Assembly (NCBI GenBank): GCA_002320775.1
Contig: DCKY01000056.1
Span: forward strand, 1 to 23,080
Length of the DNA stretch: 23,080 nt
Source: Planctomycetes bacterium UBA1662
GTDB lineage: Bacteria; Planctomycetota; UBA8108
Reading direction: 5' to 3'
Part shown: positions 7,475 through 14,948 of the stretch, one piece after another
How positions within the stretch are numbered: the first letter of the stretch is position 1
Layout: each line of letters begins with the position of its first letter
Position numbers and translations under genes: made by a program
The notes under the pieces: model-generated
Database searches by the model: none
The model's input: the letters and a program-made list of their open reading frames with translations, nothing else
What the model was told of the DNA's origin: nothing

Positions 7475-9022
7475 ATGCCCCGTCAGATCCGCTGTCGATG
7501 CGGCCAGAAAATCCAGATCCGCAAGAGTGAGTGGGTCTATGTCGTTGCCGGAATCGGCATCGTGGGGCTGCTGCTGAACGCCGTGGTGATCATCTACCTC
7601 TATTCCCGCCTCGGAGAGGTGGAATCGCACCTCGCTCTTTCCACCCGGCAGCAGCCGCCGCGAATCCCCGAAGCTGGAGAAAACCCCACGGCCCCAGTTG
7701 TACCCGGCCTCGCCAAGACGCCGGCTGTCGTCCAGGAAGAAGAGAGCTCCACCTCACAGCAGGCGAACCCCGGACCGACGAAAAACAACGTTGTCCCGCC
7801 AGTTCGAAAGGAGCCCCTGCAAACAGAACCGCCCGCCATAGCCAAGGCCCCCGCCACCGGAGGCCTTGTGGAAAAACCGCTCGGCAGTTCGCTCGAACAG
7901 AAAGAGCTGTGGAAGGAATTCTTCCGGGCTATCGAGGATCGCTTCAAACCTCCAGCCAGCGAGGCTGATGCGGCCGTCGACAACAGGAAGGTCCCCGGAG
8001 AGATTGCCCCAAGAACGGTCATCGAGGCTCCGGGCCTGGCAAGACTGCTCTTCCTCTCCAGAGGCAGCACCCTGCCTGTTCTCACCGCGGGACACCTGCT
8101 TGATCCCGACCCCCGAGTTCACAACTACGCGATCCAATTGCTGCTCTCCCAGCCGAAGCCCGGCCTCACCGAATCCAATACCGTTCGCACCCTGATCTGC
8201 GCCGCGGCGAAAACGATACTGAAAAACGCCCGCGGGCTGGAGTTGCTGGAGCTATTCCAGCTCGATGAGAAGGCGGTCCTGCTTCCAGAGGCGAAAACGG
8301 AATTCGATGAGTGCTGGAGCACTGTCATCACCCTTGCCGAAGGCTCTCGGCCCGGCTGGCCGGAACTGGATACGTTCGCGGAATTGCTTGGCGATCTCGA
8401 ACGCGGCGGGCTGGACCTGGTCCTCGCGGTGGACACAACCCGGAGCATGGAGGCCGGTCTTCGGGACCTGAAGAAGGCCTGCAGTTGGCTTCTTCCCTCT
8501 CTCCAATGGGGCGCCAGCGGCGTTCGGGTCGGATTCCTGACCTATAAGGATGAGGTCGTCGAGACCCACGGCCTCTCCGAAGCTCCCGGTGACGACCTGC
8601 TTCCTCACCTCCTGGAGCTGAAAGCCCTTGACGGAGGCGATGTGCCTGAAGGAGTCGATTCAGCTCTCAGAGCTGCCCTGGAGCTCGGCCGTTTCTCCTG
8701 GCGGCCTTCCGCGGCGAAGCGAATCGTGGTCATCGGAGATGCCCCCGCAAACTATTCCGAGCTGCCCGCCATCGAAAGCCTGGTGAGTTCCTGCCATGAA
8801 CAGGATGGCTTCATCGTACACATGATCGGGGTCCATCCGAAGGAAGGCGGCCGCGTCCCCTTCTTCGACAGGATCGCCGCCCGCGGAGGCGGCCGCAGCC
8901 CAACCTGTCCAACCGGGGACCTCGGTAAAGAGCTGCTGCTCGGAGCTCTCAGGGCGGAAGATACCGCGCTGCCCAAGGACCTGGCCGGCCTGCTGAGAAG
9001 AGCTTTCTCAGAGCTTCCCTGA
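7475..9022 (+). CDS. Membrane-anchored von Willebrand factor A protein
   Basis: The 515-residue protein starts with a short CRCG-containing stub (C7, C9), like the first half of a planctomycete zinc-ribbon, then one transmembrane helix (about 20-43). A Pro/Thr/Glu-rich linker follows (60-140), then a helical region (185-290) reminiscent of HEAT-like repeats, and a vWA domain (about 313-465). The MIDAS metal site is visible as D320-x-T322-x-S324 (DTTRS), with the hydrophobic strand VVVIGDAP later. Most of the protein is probably periplasmic or on the far side of the cytoplasmic membrane, binding a protein partner in a metal-dependent manner. The ATG is preceded by GAGGT at about 5-6 bases. It stands alone, ending in a shared hairpin with the convergent LexA-family gene. 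Confidence 0.88.
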   Translation: MPRQIRCRCGQKIQIRKSEWVYVVAGIGIVGLLLNAVVIIYLYSRLGEVESHLALSTRQQPPRIPEAGENPTAPVVPGLAKTPAVVQEEESSTSQQANPGPTKNNVVPPVRKEPLQTEPPAIAKAPATGGLVEKPLGSSLEQKELWKEFFRAIEDRFKPPASEADAAVDNRKVPGEIAPRTVIEAPGLARLLFLSRGSTLPVLTAGHLLDPDPRVHNYAIQLLLSQPKPGLTESNTVRTLICAAAKTILKNARGLELLELFQLDEKAVLLPEAKTEFDECWSTVITLAEGSRPGWPELDTFAELLGDLERGGLDLVLAVDTTRSMEAGLRDLKKACSWLLPSLQWGASGVRVGFLTYKDEVVETHGLSEAPGDDLLPHLLELKALDGGDVPEGVDSALRAALELGRFSWRPSAAKRIVVIGDAPANYSELPAIESLVSSCHEQDGFIVHMIGVHPKEGGRVPFFDRIAARGGGRSPTCPTGDLGKELLLGALRAEDTALPKDLAGLLRRAFSELP

Positions 9023-9035
9023 GTACGCCTGGAAG

Positions 9036-9063
9036 CCGGCCACGGCCTCTGTGCCGCGGCCGG
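9036..9063. terminator. Hairpin between convergent genes, probable bidirectional terminator
   Basis: CCGGCC-A-CGGC, loop CTCTGT, GCCG-C-GGCCGG gives a 10-bp GC stem with a single mismatch. It sits between the stops of the vWA gene (9022) and the convergent LexA-family gene (9082). No T-run follows on either strand, so termination would be imperfect or factor-assisted. Confidence 0.5.
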
Positions 9064-9081
9064 AATCAGCGGAACGGAATC

Positions 9082-9696
9082 TCAGACGGTCGTAGTTTCG
9101 TCGAAACGGCGCAGGACGCCAACGACGACACCTCTGACATCGGCATTCGGAACCATCATGCTCTCCAGAGAACCATTGGGCGACTGGAGTCGAATATGGT
9201 CCTCTTCCTTGTAGAGCTTCTTGATACAGGCCTTACCGCCATTGAGAACGGCCACGACCACCTCGCCGTTGTCCACACTTTCGCGCTTTTCCGCGATGAT
9301 GAGGTCCCCATCTGTGAGATGGTCCTGCTTGAGCTCATTGCCGCGCACTCTCAGGGCAAAGAAGTTCCGTCCGTAGGGAAGCATCTCTGAAATATTGAGA
9401 TCCTCCCTCTCCTCGGTCGCCTCGATCGGCAGACCTTCTCGGAAATTGCCCATCAGCGGCATCGAATAGCGCGCCTTACGCTCCTCGACCGAAGCGATCA
9501 GCTCGATCGAACGGGCGCGAAACTTTTCACGCTTCAGGGCGCCCTTGCGCTCGAGCTGGTTGATGTGCTCGTAAACCGTAATCTTGGTGACTCCGAAGTT
9601 CGAGGCAATCTCCTCAAGAGTCGGGGAGATCCCCCGCTCATCGCGGAACTGCTGTATGAACTCCATGATTCGAAGCTGCTTCTCGGTAAAGTACAT
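9082..9696 (-). CDS. lexA: LexA-family repressor lacking the catalytic serine and cleavage site
   Basis: At 204 residues the length and order match LexA: an N-terminal winged helix-turn-helix (FTEKQLRIMEFI..., SPTLEEIASNFGVTKITVYEHINQLERKGAL), a linker, then the S24 peptidase fold (FFALRVRG, DGDLIIAEKRESVDNGEVVVAVL, ACIKKLY). Aligned by eye to E. coli LexA, the nucleophile Ser119 of GDSM is E121 (GNEL), the Ala-Gly scissile bond is E87-G88 (REGLPI), while the general-base Lys is kept (K159, CIKK). Known LexA self-cleavage needs that Ser, so this one should not be inactivated through RecA. It probably binds DNA constitutively or answers another signal. An AGGAG lies 7 bases before the ATG. Upstream dyads suggest autoregulation. 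Other S24-like repressors are an alternative name. Confidence 0.88.
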   Translation of the reverse strand: MYFTEKQLRIMEFIQQFRDERGISPTLEEIASNFGVTKITVYEHINQLERKGALKREKFRARSIELIASVEERKARYSMPLMGNFREGLPIEATEEREDLNISEMLPYGRNFFALRVRGNELKQDHLTDGDLIIAEKRESVDNGEVVVAVLNGGKACIKKLYKEEDHIRLQSPNGSLESMMVPNADVRGVVVGVLRRFDETTTV

Positions 9697-9720
9697 TTTC
9701 TCACTCCTCTGCTTGATGAT

Positions 9721-9734
9721 TCCTGTTAGCAGGA
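9721..9734. promoter_or_regulatory. Short dyad in the LexA-family leader
   Basis: TCCTG-TTAG-CAGGA is an inverted repeat lying 25 bases upstream of the LexA-family start codon. It could be part of an operator or a leader hairpin. The dyad is seen directly; the role is unproven. Confidence 0.3.
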
Positions 9735-9755
9735 AAAACTTCGTTAACTTGACAG

Positions 9756-9778
9756 GAGAATCGAATTCTCAATTCGAT
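9756..9778. promoter_or_regulatory. Two overlapping dyads, candidate self-operator of the LexA-family gene
   Basis: ATCGAATT-CTC-AATTCGAT (9760-9778) is a perfect 8+3+8 dyad, and GAGAAT-CGA-ATTCTC (9756-9770) overlaps it. They lie 60-82 bases upstream of the minus-strand start. On the minus strand a TTGAGA hexamer falls inside the dyad and could be a -35, so binding here would block the promoter. It is not the known CTGT-N8-ACAG or GAAC-N4-GTTC LexA site. Confidence 0.4.
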
Positions 9779-9894
9779 CTCGCGTTTCCTTGGACTCACA
9801 ACAGGAACTGCTGAAAACCAGCCAGCAGGAAAATGCGAAGGTCACTCCCTCCGCTCAAACCTGGCCGCCTTTAAAGGCAGCTCCTGAACTTTTT

Positions 9895-9970
9895 AAAAAC
9901 AGGGAACTTCAGACCGCCGGACACCGATTCAATTTCTTGCTGAGAAAGGTGTCCCTATTCCCTAATTTTT
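9895..9970. repeat. Long nested palindromic element, REP-like candidate
   Basis: The arms pair in order: AAAAA (9895-9899)/TTTTT (9966-9970), AGGGAA (9901-9906)/TTCCCT (9958-9963), GGACACC (9919-9925)/GGTGTCC (9948-9954), and TTTCT (9933-9937)/AGAAA (9943-9947), with loop TGCTG. All four stems are collinear, making a bulged hairpin of about 75 bases. The GGACACC/GGTGTCC core resembles repetitive extragenic palindromes associated with RAYT transposases, but no second copy is in this window. The T-run at its end would also allow termination on the + strand. Confidence 0.45.
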
Positions 9971-10305
9971 TATAGTTAAAACACTTAGGTCTCGACAAGG
10001 TTGAGTCACCCGGAGTGATCTCACGCCGGGAATCCGTTCCTTGAGAAGATGATGACTGAGGCCCCACCCCAGGCTCGCCGCCAGTCTTCAGCACTCGACT
10101 GGCCATGAAGATCGATTCTACCACCCGGGTAATGAGATGGTGGGCAAGAATTCGCCTACTATCTCCCTGCCCTGTAGCTTCCATTGCGCAACCCCGCTAT
10201 TTTGCGTTGTTTATCAGGGATTGATCACTTGAAACTTTTCCCGTACAAGACCAAACTTTCCATCCCCCAAACGGGTCAATAACAGAAAACAGGGAGACAG
10301 GACTG

Positions 10306-11352
10306 ATGGCAAAGAAGCGTTCGGTAGGGATCGGCCTTGTCGGCCTGGGATTCATGGGCCTGACCCATCTTCGAGCTGCCCAGGATGTCAGGGGAGGCAA
10401 GGTGGTCGCGATCGCCACCAGCGACCCGAACAAGGCCCGAGGCGATTTCTCGAGTGTAGGAGGAAACTTCGGAGACGCCGGCGGACTCGAGGACATGACC
10501 GGAATCGCCGTCCATCCGACGCTCGAGGCCCTGCTCGAAGACGACCGGGTAGACCTCGTAGACCTCTGCCTGCCCTCTTACCTGCACGCTTCGGCAGCCA
10601 TCCGTTGCCTGCAGGCAGGCAAGGCCGTCCTGGTCGAAAAACCGATCGCCCTCGACCCGAAAGATGCCCGCAAGATGCTCCTGGCGGCTAAAAAAGCCCG
10701 CAGGCCTCTGATGGTCGCGCAGGTGCTGCGCTTCATGCCGGAGTTCAGCCTCCTGAGCGATGCGGTAAAAAGCAAGCGCTGGGGAAAGCTCCTCTCCCTG
10801 CACATGAAGCGCATCATCGCGATGCCCGAATGGGGTGACTCCAGCTGGTTCGCCGACCCCGCCAAGTCCGGCGGCATGGTCATCGATCTCCATATTCACG
10901 ACACCGACTTCATCGTCCATCTCTTCGGCAAGCCCAACGCCGTCTCGTCAAACGGTCTCGTCGATAAAAGAGGAGTGAACTTCATCCGGACGACCTACCA
11001 CGGCAAGAAAAACGGACCGCTGCTGAGCGCCGAGGCCGGCTGGCTCAACGCGCCCGGGCTGCCCTTTGAGCACGGCTACGATGCCTTCTTCGAAAAGGGA
11101 ACGGTTCACTTCAACTCTTCCACCGCGCCGAAGCCCCTGCTCTATACCTCTGCCGGCAGAGCGGCCCGCAAGCTGGTCATCAAGCCGGTCGACGGCTTCG
11201 CCAGGGAGCTGCAGGCAGCGGTTCAGTCGGTAAAGACCGGAAAGGTCGATCCTCTCCTGAAGGCGGCCGGCGCCGCTGACTCGCTTACAGTCTGCAACGC
11301 CGAGGAACGCTCTGTACGCTCCGGCGGCCGAACGGTAAAGATCCGCTCCTGA
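10306..11352 (+). CDS. Gfo/Idh/MocA-family NAD(P)-dependent oxidoreductase
   Basis: The 348-residue protein has the N-terminal Rossmann motif GLVGLGFMG (G13-x-G15-xx-G18) and the family-defining EKP at E111-K112-P113 (VEKPIAL). The C-terminal alpha/beta domain has the GGMVIDLHIHD stretch (about 190-199), where H198 is in the position of the conserved catalytic/sugar-binding His. Members oxidise or reduce sugars, inositols and related polyols using NAD(P). The substrate cannot be told from sequence. Planctomycetes carry many paralogues. The start ATG is preceded by a purine-rich GGGAGACAGGA. It is separated by 124 bases from the next gene and is probably transcribed from its own promoter in the 600-base upstream gap. 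Confidence 0.92.
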   Translation: MAKKRSVGIGLVGLGFMGLTHLRAAQDVRGGKVVAIATSDPNKARGDFSSVGGNFGDAGGLEDMTGIAVHPTLEALLEDDRVDLVDLCLPSYLHASAAIRCLQAGKAVLVEKPIALDPKDARKMLLAAKKARRPLMVAQVLRFMPEFSLLSDAVKSKRWGKLLSLHMKRIIAMPEWGDSSWFADPAKSGGMVIDLHIHDTDFIVHLFGKPNAVSSNGLVDKRGVNFIRTTYHGKKNGPLLSAEAGWLNAPGLPFEHGYDAFFEKGTVHFNSSTAPKPLLYTSAGRAARKLVIKPVDGFARELQAAVQSVKTGKVDPLLKAAGAADSLTVCNAEERSVRSGGRTVKIRS

Positions 11353-11376
11353 GCCCCGCTCGGCGAGACCGGAAAA

Positions 11377-11419
11377 ACAGGAAGTGCTGCGAAAAAAGCC
11401 CGCCTCCTGTACAATTTTC
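11377..11419 (+). terminator. Weak hairpin terminator after the oxidoreductase gene
   Basis: ACAGGA (11377-11382) and TCCTGT (11405-11410) pair across a 22-base loop and are followed by ACAATTTTCT. The stem is short, so this is tentative. Confidence 0.3.
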
Positions 11420-11476
11420 TTAGTGGGTGCGCCGCCCCCTGTAGCGCGACTCTTTACCTCTTTTTGAACTGAGAAC

Positions 11477-12448
11477 ATGGCGGATACCAAGATGTCTTTC
11501 CCAGGCCGTTCTATCCTGATCTACACAGCCCTCTTTCTTTTCGTCTCCTCGCTAACCTACGCTCAGACCAGGGACTTCGCCTTCCTCGGCGTTTTCACCG
11601 AGGCCATCGACAAGGAAAAGGCCGATAGCGGGCTGCAGATCATCTATGTCTACCCCGGCTCCGCTGGTAACGACATGGGCCTGAAGGAAGGCGACCAGAT
11701 CATCGCCCTGAACGATTTCCTCATCCCCAATCGCGACCGCTTCGTGAAAGAACTGCGCAAGGAGAACATCGGCGCGACGATCCGCTTTCTCATCAGCCGT
11801 GACGGCAAGAAGCTCAAGCTCAAGGGCAAGATCAAGAGCTACAAGAAGACGATGGGGATGATCCAGACTCGCCTGCGGACAAAGTATGTCGGCAAACCGC
11901 TGGCGACCCTGCCCAAGACCCTCTGGTGGAACCCGAAGACGGCCAAGTTCGAGCCCGCTAAAGATCCCCTCGGCGCCTTCAAGGACAAGATCGGCCTGCT
12001 GGTCGCCTACGACGACTGTCCCGGCTGCCAGAAGAACCGGGTAGACTTTCTCGCTCAGCTCTTCACGCGCACCACGGCCGCGGGCGGCGCCCTGCCCCTG
12101 GCCTTCGCTGGAATCTACCAGAGCGACTCCCAGCTGAACAAGGGCGGCAGCAAGGAGTGCCTCACCCAGGCCATCAAGCTCTACGCTACCAAGAAGCCGC
12201 CCTTTCCCGCCGGCATCGCCCACTTCCCGGATGGATCCCCGGCTCCCAAGGACAGGGAAAAGAGCCTCTACCTTCACAACCACGGGGTGGTGATCACCGG
12301 ACCGGACGGCAAGGTCGCCTACCTCCAGGTCACCGGCTACCCGGACCAGGCGGCAATCCAGAAAACGATTGGAGAGCTTTACGTAAAGCACTTCCAGCCG
12401 CCGAAGATCCCGGCGGAAAAACCCAGGAAGGCCGGCGCGGGCGGCTAA
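11477..12448 (+). CDS. Secreted PDZ plus thioredoxin-like protein
   Basis: An N-terminal signal peptide is visible (hydrophobic ILIYTALFLFVSSL, cleavage probably near AQ at 29-30). A PDZ-type domain follows (about 34-120), with the YPGSAGNDMGLKEGDQIIALND stretch typical of HtrA/DegP-like PDZ modules (here, the SAGNDMGLKEGDQI core). After a linker, residues about 165-305 resemble a thioredoxin fold with the redox motif C181-P-G-C184 (YDDCPGCQKNR). A protease domain is absent. The protein probably acts in the periplasm, using PDZ to bind a target and the CPGC pair for thiol-disulfide chemistry, but that activity is inferred. A third Cys (in KECLTQ) lies downstream. The annotated start could be replaced by the Met at residue 6. 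The DUF6174-like gene begins 22 bases after its stop. Confidence 0.85.
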   Translation: MADTKMSFPGRSILIYTALFLFVSSLTYAQTRDFAFLGVFTEAIDKEKADSGLQIIYVYPGSAGNDMGLKEGDQIIALNDFLIPNRDRFVKELRKENIGATIRFLISRDGKKLKLKGKIKSYKKTMGMIQTRLRTKYVGKPLATLPKTLWWNPKTAKFEPAKDPLGAFKDKIGLLVAYDDCPGCQKNRVDFLAQLFTRTTAAGGALPLAFAGIYQSDSQLNKGGSKECLTQAIKLYATKKPPFPAGIAHFPDGSPAPKDREKSLYLHNHGVVITGPDGKVAYLQVTGYPDQAAIQKTIGELYVKHFQPPKIPAEKPRKAGAGG

Positions 12449-12470
12449 ATCGAATTGGCACGGCGCTAAA

Positions 12471-13049
12471 GTGAATCCTATGCAAGAGTCCGGCGCCTCG
12501 ATGAAAAAGTCCCCCGCCCTGCCGGGAACTATCCTCCTGGCGAGCGGACTTGCTGCCCTGGCCGCGGCCCTGGTCTTCTTCATCATCACGGCCTTCGCCG
12601 ACAAGACCGCCCTGCTCCTGCCTGGAATGCTCGATGACTGGCGGGAGAGATGGAGCCGGGAAGGCCCCCGGGATTATGACCTTTCCATCAGCATCCAGGT
12701 TGACCGGCAGGATGAATCCCGGGCCGAGACGAAGGTGCGAGATGGAAAGCTGGTCTCGCAAACCTACAATGGCCTGCCCCGGGCGAGCTCCGATGACTCC
12801 TATACGGTCGCCGGGCTCTTCAGGACCATGGAACGGGAGCTTGAGCTCCAGGAGAAACAGAAGGGCGACACTGTCCTCAAGGCTGAATTTGATCAAAAAC
12901 TGGGAGCGCCGATCGTATTCAAGCGGCTCACCACCAGGCCGGGAGGAAGATCTGTCGTTATCAACGTCATCGAGCTGAGTTCGCCGAAAGCCGGCACCCT
13001 CTTTCCAGTCGAACAACCCGGACAAACGGAAGATCGTGATGGGCAATAG
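12471..13049 (+). CDS. DUF6174-like membrane-anchored protein
   Basis: The 192-residue protein has an N-terminal transmembrane anchor (about 20-43, LLASGLAALAAALVFFII), followed by an extracytoplasmic domain matching the pattern of DUF6174: a YDLSISIQV strand, VRDGKLVSQTYNG, a TVAGLFRTME helix and an AEFDQKLGAPIVFKR segment before the last strand. The cysteines often seen in this family are not evident. No enzymatic role is known. Internal Met codons at residues 4 and 11 are alternative starts. Its stop (13047-13049) overlaps the start of glpK at 13039, so the two are probably translated together, although a functional link to glycerol use is not obvious. Confidence 0.75.
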   Translation: MNPMQESGASMKKSPALPGTILLASGLAALAAALVFFIITAFADKTALLLPGMLDDWRERWSREGPRDYDLSISIQVDRQDESRAETKVRDGKLVSQTYNGLPRASSDDSYTVAGLFRTMERELELQEKQKGDTVLKAEFDQKLGAPIVFKRLTTRPGGRSVVINVIELSSPKAGTLFPVEQPGQTEDRDGQ

Positions 13050-14559
13050 CGGGAAAAACGTCATCCTCGCGATCGACCAGGGCACCACGGGCTCCAAGGC
13101 TCTTCTGCTCGACAGCGAGCTCTCGGTGCTTGCCGAGGCCTCGAGCGAGTTCCCCCAGCACTTCCCCGAGCCGGGACAGGTGGAGCACGAGCTTGACGAG
13201 ATCTTTCAGAGCGTCCGGGATTCGGTGGCCGCTGCGCTCGAGGCGAGCGGCGTGGACGCGGCCTCCATCGCCGCTGTCGGAATCACCAACCAGCGGGAGA
13301 CCACCGCGATCTGGAGAGCCGGGGATGGACAGCCGATCCATCGCGCGATCGTCTGGCAGGACCGCAGAACCGCGGCGAAGTGCCGGGAACTCAAGGACGC
13401 GGGCTGGGAGGCCGCCTTCAAAAAGAAGACCGGCCTGGTCCTCGATCCGTATTTCTCCGGCACCAAGATCGCCTGGCTCCTCGATGAAATCGAGGGAGCC
13501 CGCGCGCTGGCGGAGGCCGGGGAACTGCGCTTCGGGACGATCGACACCTACCTGTGCTGGAAGCTCTCAGGCGGCGCCGCCCACGTCACCGACATCTCCA
13601 ATGCCTCACGAACCCTGCTCATGGATCTCGAGACCCGTGAATGGGATGAAGAGCTGCTCGGCATCCTGGGAATCCCCGCCTCGCTGTTGCCGGAGATCAG
13701 GGACAACGACTCCGTCTTCGCGCAAACCAGCGGCCTCGATTTCCTGCCCGATGGAATCCCGGTGGCGGCCCTGATCGGTGACCAGCAGTCCGCCCTCTTC
13801 GGACAGACCTGCTTTGAACCCGGGGAGGCGAAGTGCACCTACGGGACCGGCGGCTTCCTGATGCTCAACACCGGCGAGAATATCGTACGCTCCGAAAGCG
13901 GCCTGCTCTCAACGGCCGCGTGGCGTACGGGTGGAAAAACAACCTACGCCCTCGAGGGCTCCGCCTTCATCGCCGGCGCCATCGTCCAGTGGCTCCGCGA
14001 TGGCCTGGGGCTCATCTCCGACTCTTCGGAGATCGAGGGACTTGCCCGGTCGGTTGACGATTCCGCCGGCGTGGTCTTCGTCCCGGCTCTCGCGGGTATC
14101 GGCGCGCCCCATTGGGATCCGGATGCCCGGGGAATGATTGCCGGGCTGACGAGGGGCTCTACGGCCGCCCACATCGCCAGGGCCGCGCTCGAGGGCGTCG
14201 CCTTTCAGATCAATGACATCCTCACGGCCATGCGGGAAGACCTGGGCCGGGCCGGTTCCGGCTCGAAGGACAGCCTCGTCGAGCTCAAGGTCGATGGCGG
14301 AGCCTCGAACAACGACCTGCTGATGCAATTCCAGGCGGATCTCCTCGGCTGCGACGCGGTGCGTCCCGCCATCACCTCGACCACCGCCCTGGGAGCCGCC
14401 CTGCAGGCCGGCCTCACAGTTGGAATCTTCGATTCGCTCGAGGACATCCGTGCGACCTGGAGGGAAGACCGCCGCTTCAGCCCCGGGATGAAGACCTCCG
14501 ATGTGGAGAAGAACACAATGCGCTGGGAAACTGCCGTTCGCCAGGCGCGGACCAACTGA
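13039..14559 (+). CDS. glpK: Glycerol kinase
   Basis: The 506-residue protein is a clear FGGY-family glycerol kinase that converts glycerol and ATP to sn-glycerol 3-phosphate in the cytosol. Visible motifs are AIDQGTTGSK near the N-terminus, TNQRETT, DPYFSGTKI, TDISNASRTLLMD, GDQQSALFGQ, the CTYGTGGFL phosphate loop and a C-terminal KVDGGASNNDLLMQFQADLLG. Length is the usual one for the family. The loop that carries the phospho-regulated His in Gram-positive glycerol kinases has no His here, so PTS control by HPr is not indicated. A GTG sits at 13036 just before the chosen ATG at 13039; GGAAGA lies upstream as a likely ribosome-binding site. No glpF or glpD is beside it; instead it follows a DUF6174-like gene with an 11-base overlap. 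Confidence 0.97.
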   Translation: MGNSGKNVILAIDQGTTGSKALLLDSELSVLAEASSEFPQHFPEPGQVEHELDEIFQSVRDSVAAALEASGVDAASIAAVGITNQRETTAIWRAGDGQPIHRAIVWQDRRTAAKCRELKDAGWEAAFKKKTGLVLDPYFSGTKIAWLLDEIEGARALAEAGELRFGTIDTYLCWKLSGGAAHVTDISNASRTLLMDLETREWDEELLGILGIPASLLPEIRDNDSVFAQTSGLDFLPDGIPVAALIGDQQSALFGQTCFEPGEAKCTYGTGGFLMLNTGENIVRSESGLLSTAAWRTGGKTTYALEGSAFIAGAIVQWLRDGLGLISDSSEIEGLARSVDDSAGVVFVPALAGIGAPHWDPDARGMIAGLTRGSTAAHIARAALEGVAFQINDILTAMREDLGRAGSGSKDSLVELKVDGGASNNDLLMQFQADLLGCDAVRPAITSTTALGAALQAGLTVGIFDSLEDIRATWREDRRFSPGMKTSDVEKNTMRWETAVRQARTN

Positions 14560-14594
14560 CAGACGGCTCGCGCGGAACGCGGAGAAGGTATTCC

Positions 14595-14840
14595 TCAGAA
14601 TTCCTCTTCAGCTTCACCCTCTCCGCAAAATACCGCGGATGCGAGAAAGGTGATCGTAAAGCCGGCCAGGATGGAGGTCCAGAAGTGCTGCTCGATGCTG
14701 AAGTGATGCACCTTATTGTCCAGTCCTTCCAACAAACCGAACATCGGCGCGAAGCCGCCTTCTCCACCAGCCCAGGGGCTCCACTGCAGCAGGAAGAAAA
14801 AGAAACTTATGAGCGCGAGGACGAAATAAACGGTTCTCAT
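14595..14840 (-). CDS. Small two-helix membrane protein
   Basis: With the Met at 14840 as start, the product is 81 residues with two transmembrane segments (about 3-22, RTVYFVLALISFFFFLLQWS, and 52-74) separated by a Gly-rich, His-containing loop. The C-terminal tail is acidic (EGEAEEEF). GGAAG lies 8 bases before this ATG. A longer form starting at 14900 would add 20 residues but has no ribosome-binding site, so the shorter form was chosen. The gene faces glpK. The function is unknown; it could be a small membrane subunit or an orphan protein. Confidence 0.6.
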   Translation of the reverse strand: MRTVYFVLALISFFFFLLQWSPWAGGEGGFAPMFGLLEGLDNKVHHFSIEQHFWTSILAGFTITFLASAVFCGEGEAEEEF

Positions 14841-14948
14841 AGCTGGAACTTCCAGGGGAAAGGTTAACTTTAAAAACGACACGAACAGTCTGAGGAACAC
14901 ATATTTTCACAGCCGGTTCATTCGGTCAAGTAATGCCTCAGATCATCT

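Larger units (their letters stand above)
9697..10305. other. Divergent intergenic region with several dyads and a palindromic element
   Basis: This 609-base gap lies between the LexA-family gene and the Gfo/Idh/MocA gene. It carries the dyads described separately at 9721-9778, a perfect 12-bp palindrome GCCTTTAAAGGC at 9867-9878, the long palindromic element at 9895-9970, a CCCGG-A-GTGA...TCAC-G-CCGGG hairpin at 10009-10030, and GCCAGTC...GACTGGC at 10080-10103. Small reading frames here are not supported by ribosome-binding sites. Confidence 0.55.

Noticed and set aside
9749..9754. Perfect TTGACA on the + strand
   Set aside because: The region 16-18 bases downstream gives no good -10, and no plus-strand gene begins nearby.
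9909..10184. Minus-strand frame of 91 codons in the LexA upstream gap
   Set aside because: It runs through the palindromic element at 9895-9970 and has no ribosome-binding site or motif.
11552..12604. Long antisense frame of 350 codons across the PDZ gene
   Set aside because: The sense strand encodes clear PDZ and CPGC motifs with a signal peptide; the antisense frame has no recognisable motif and is a GC-driven shadow.
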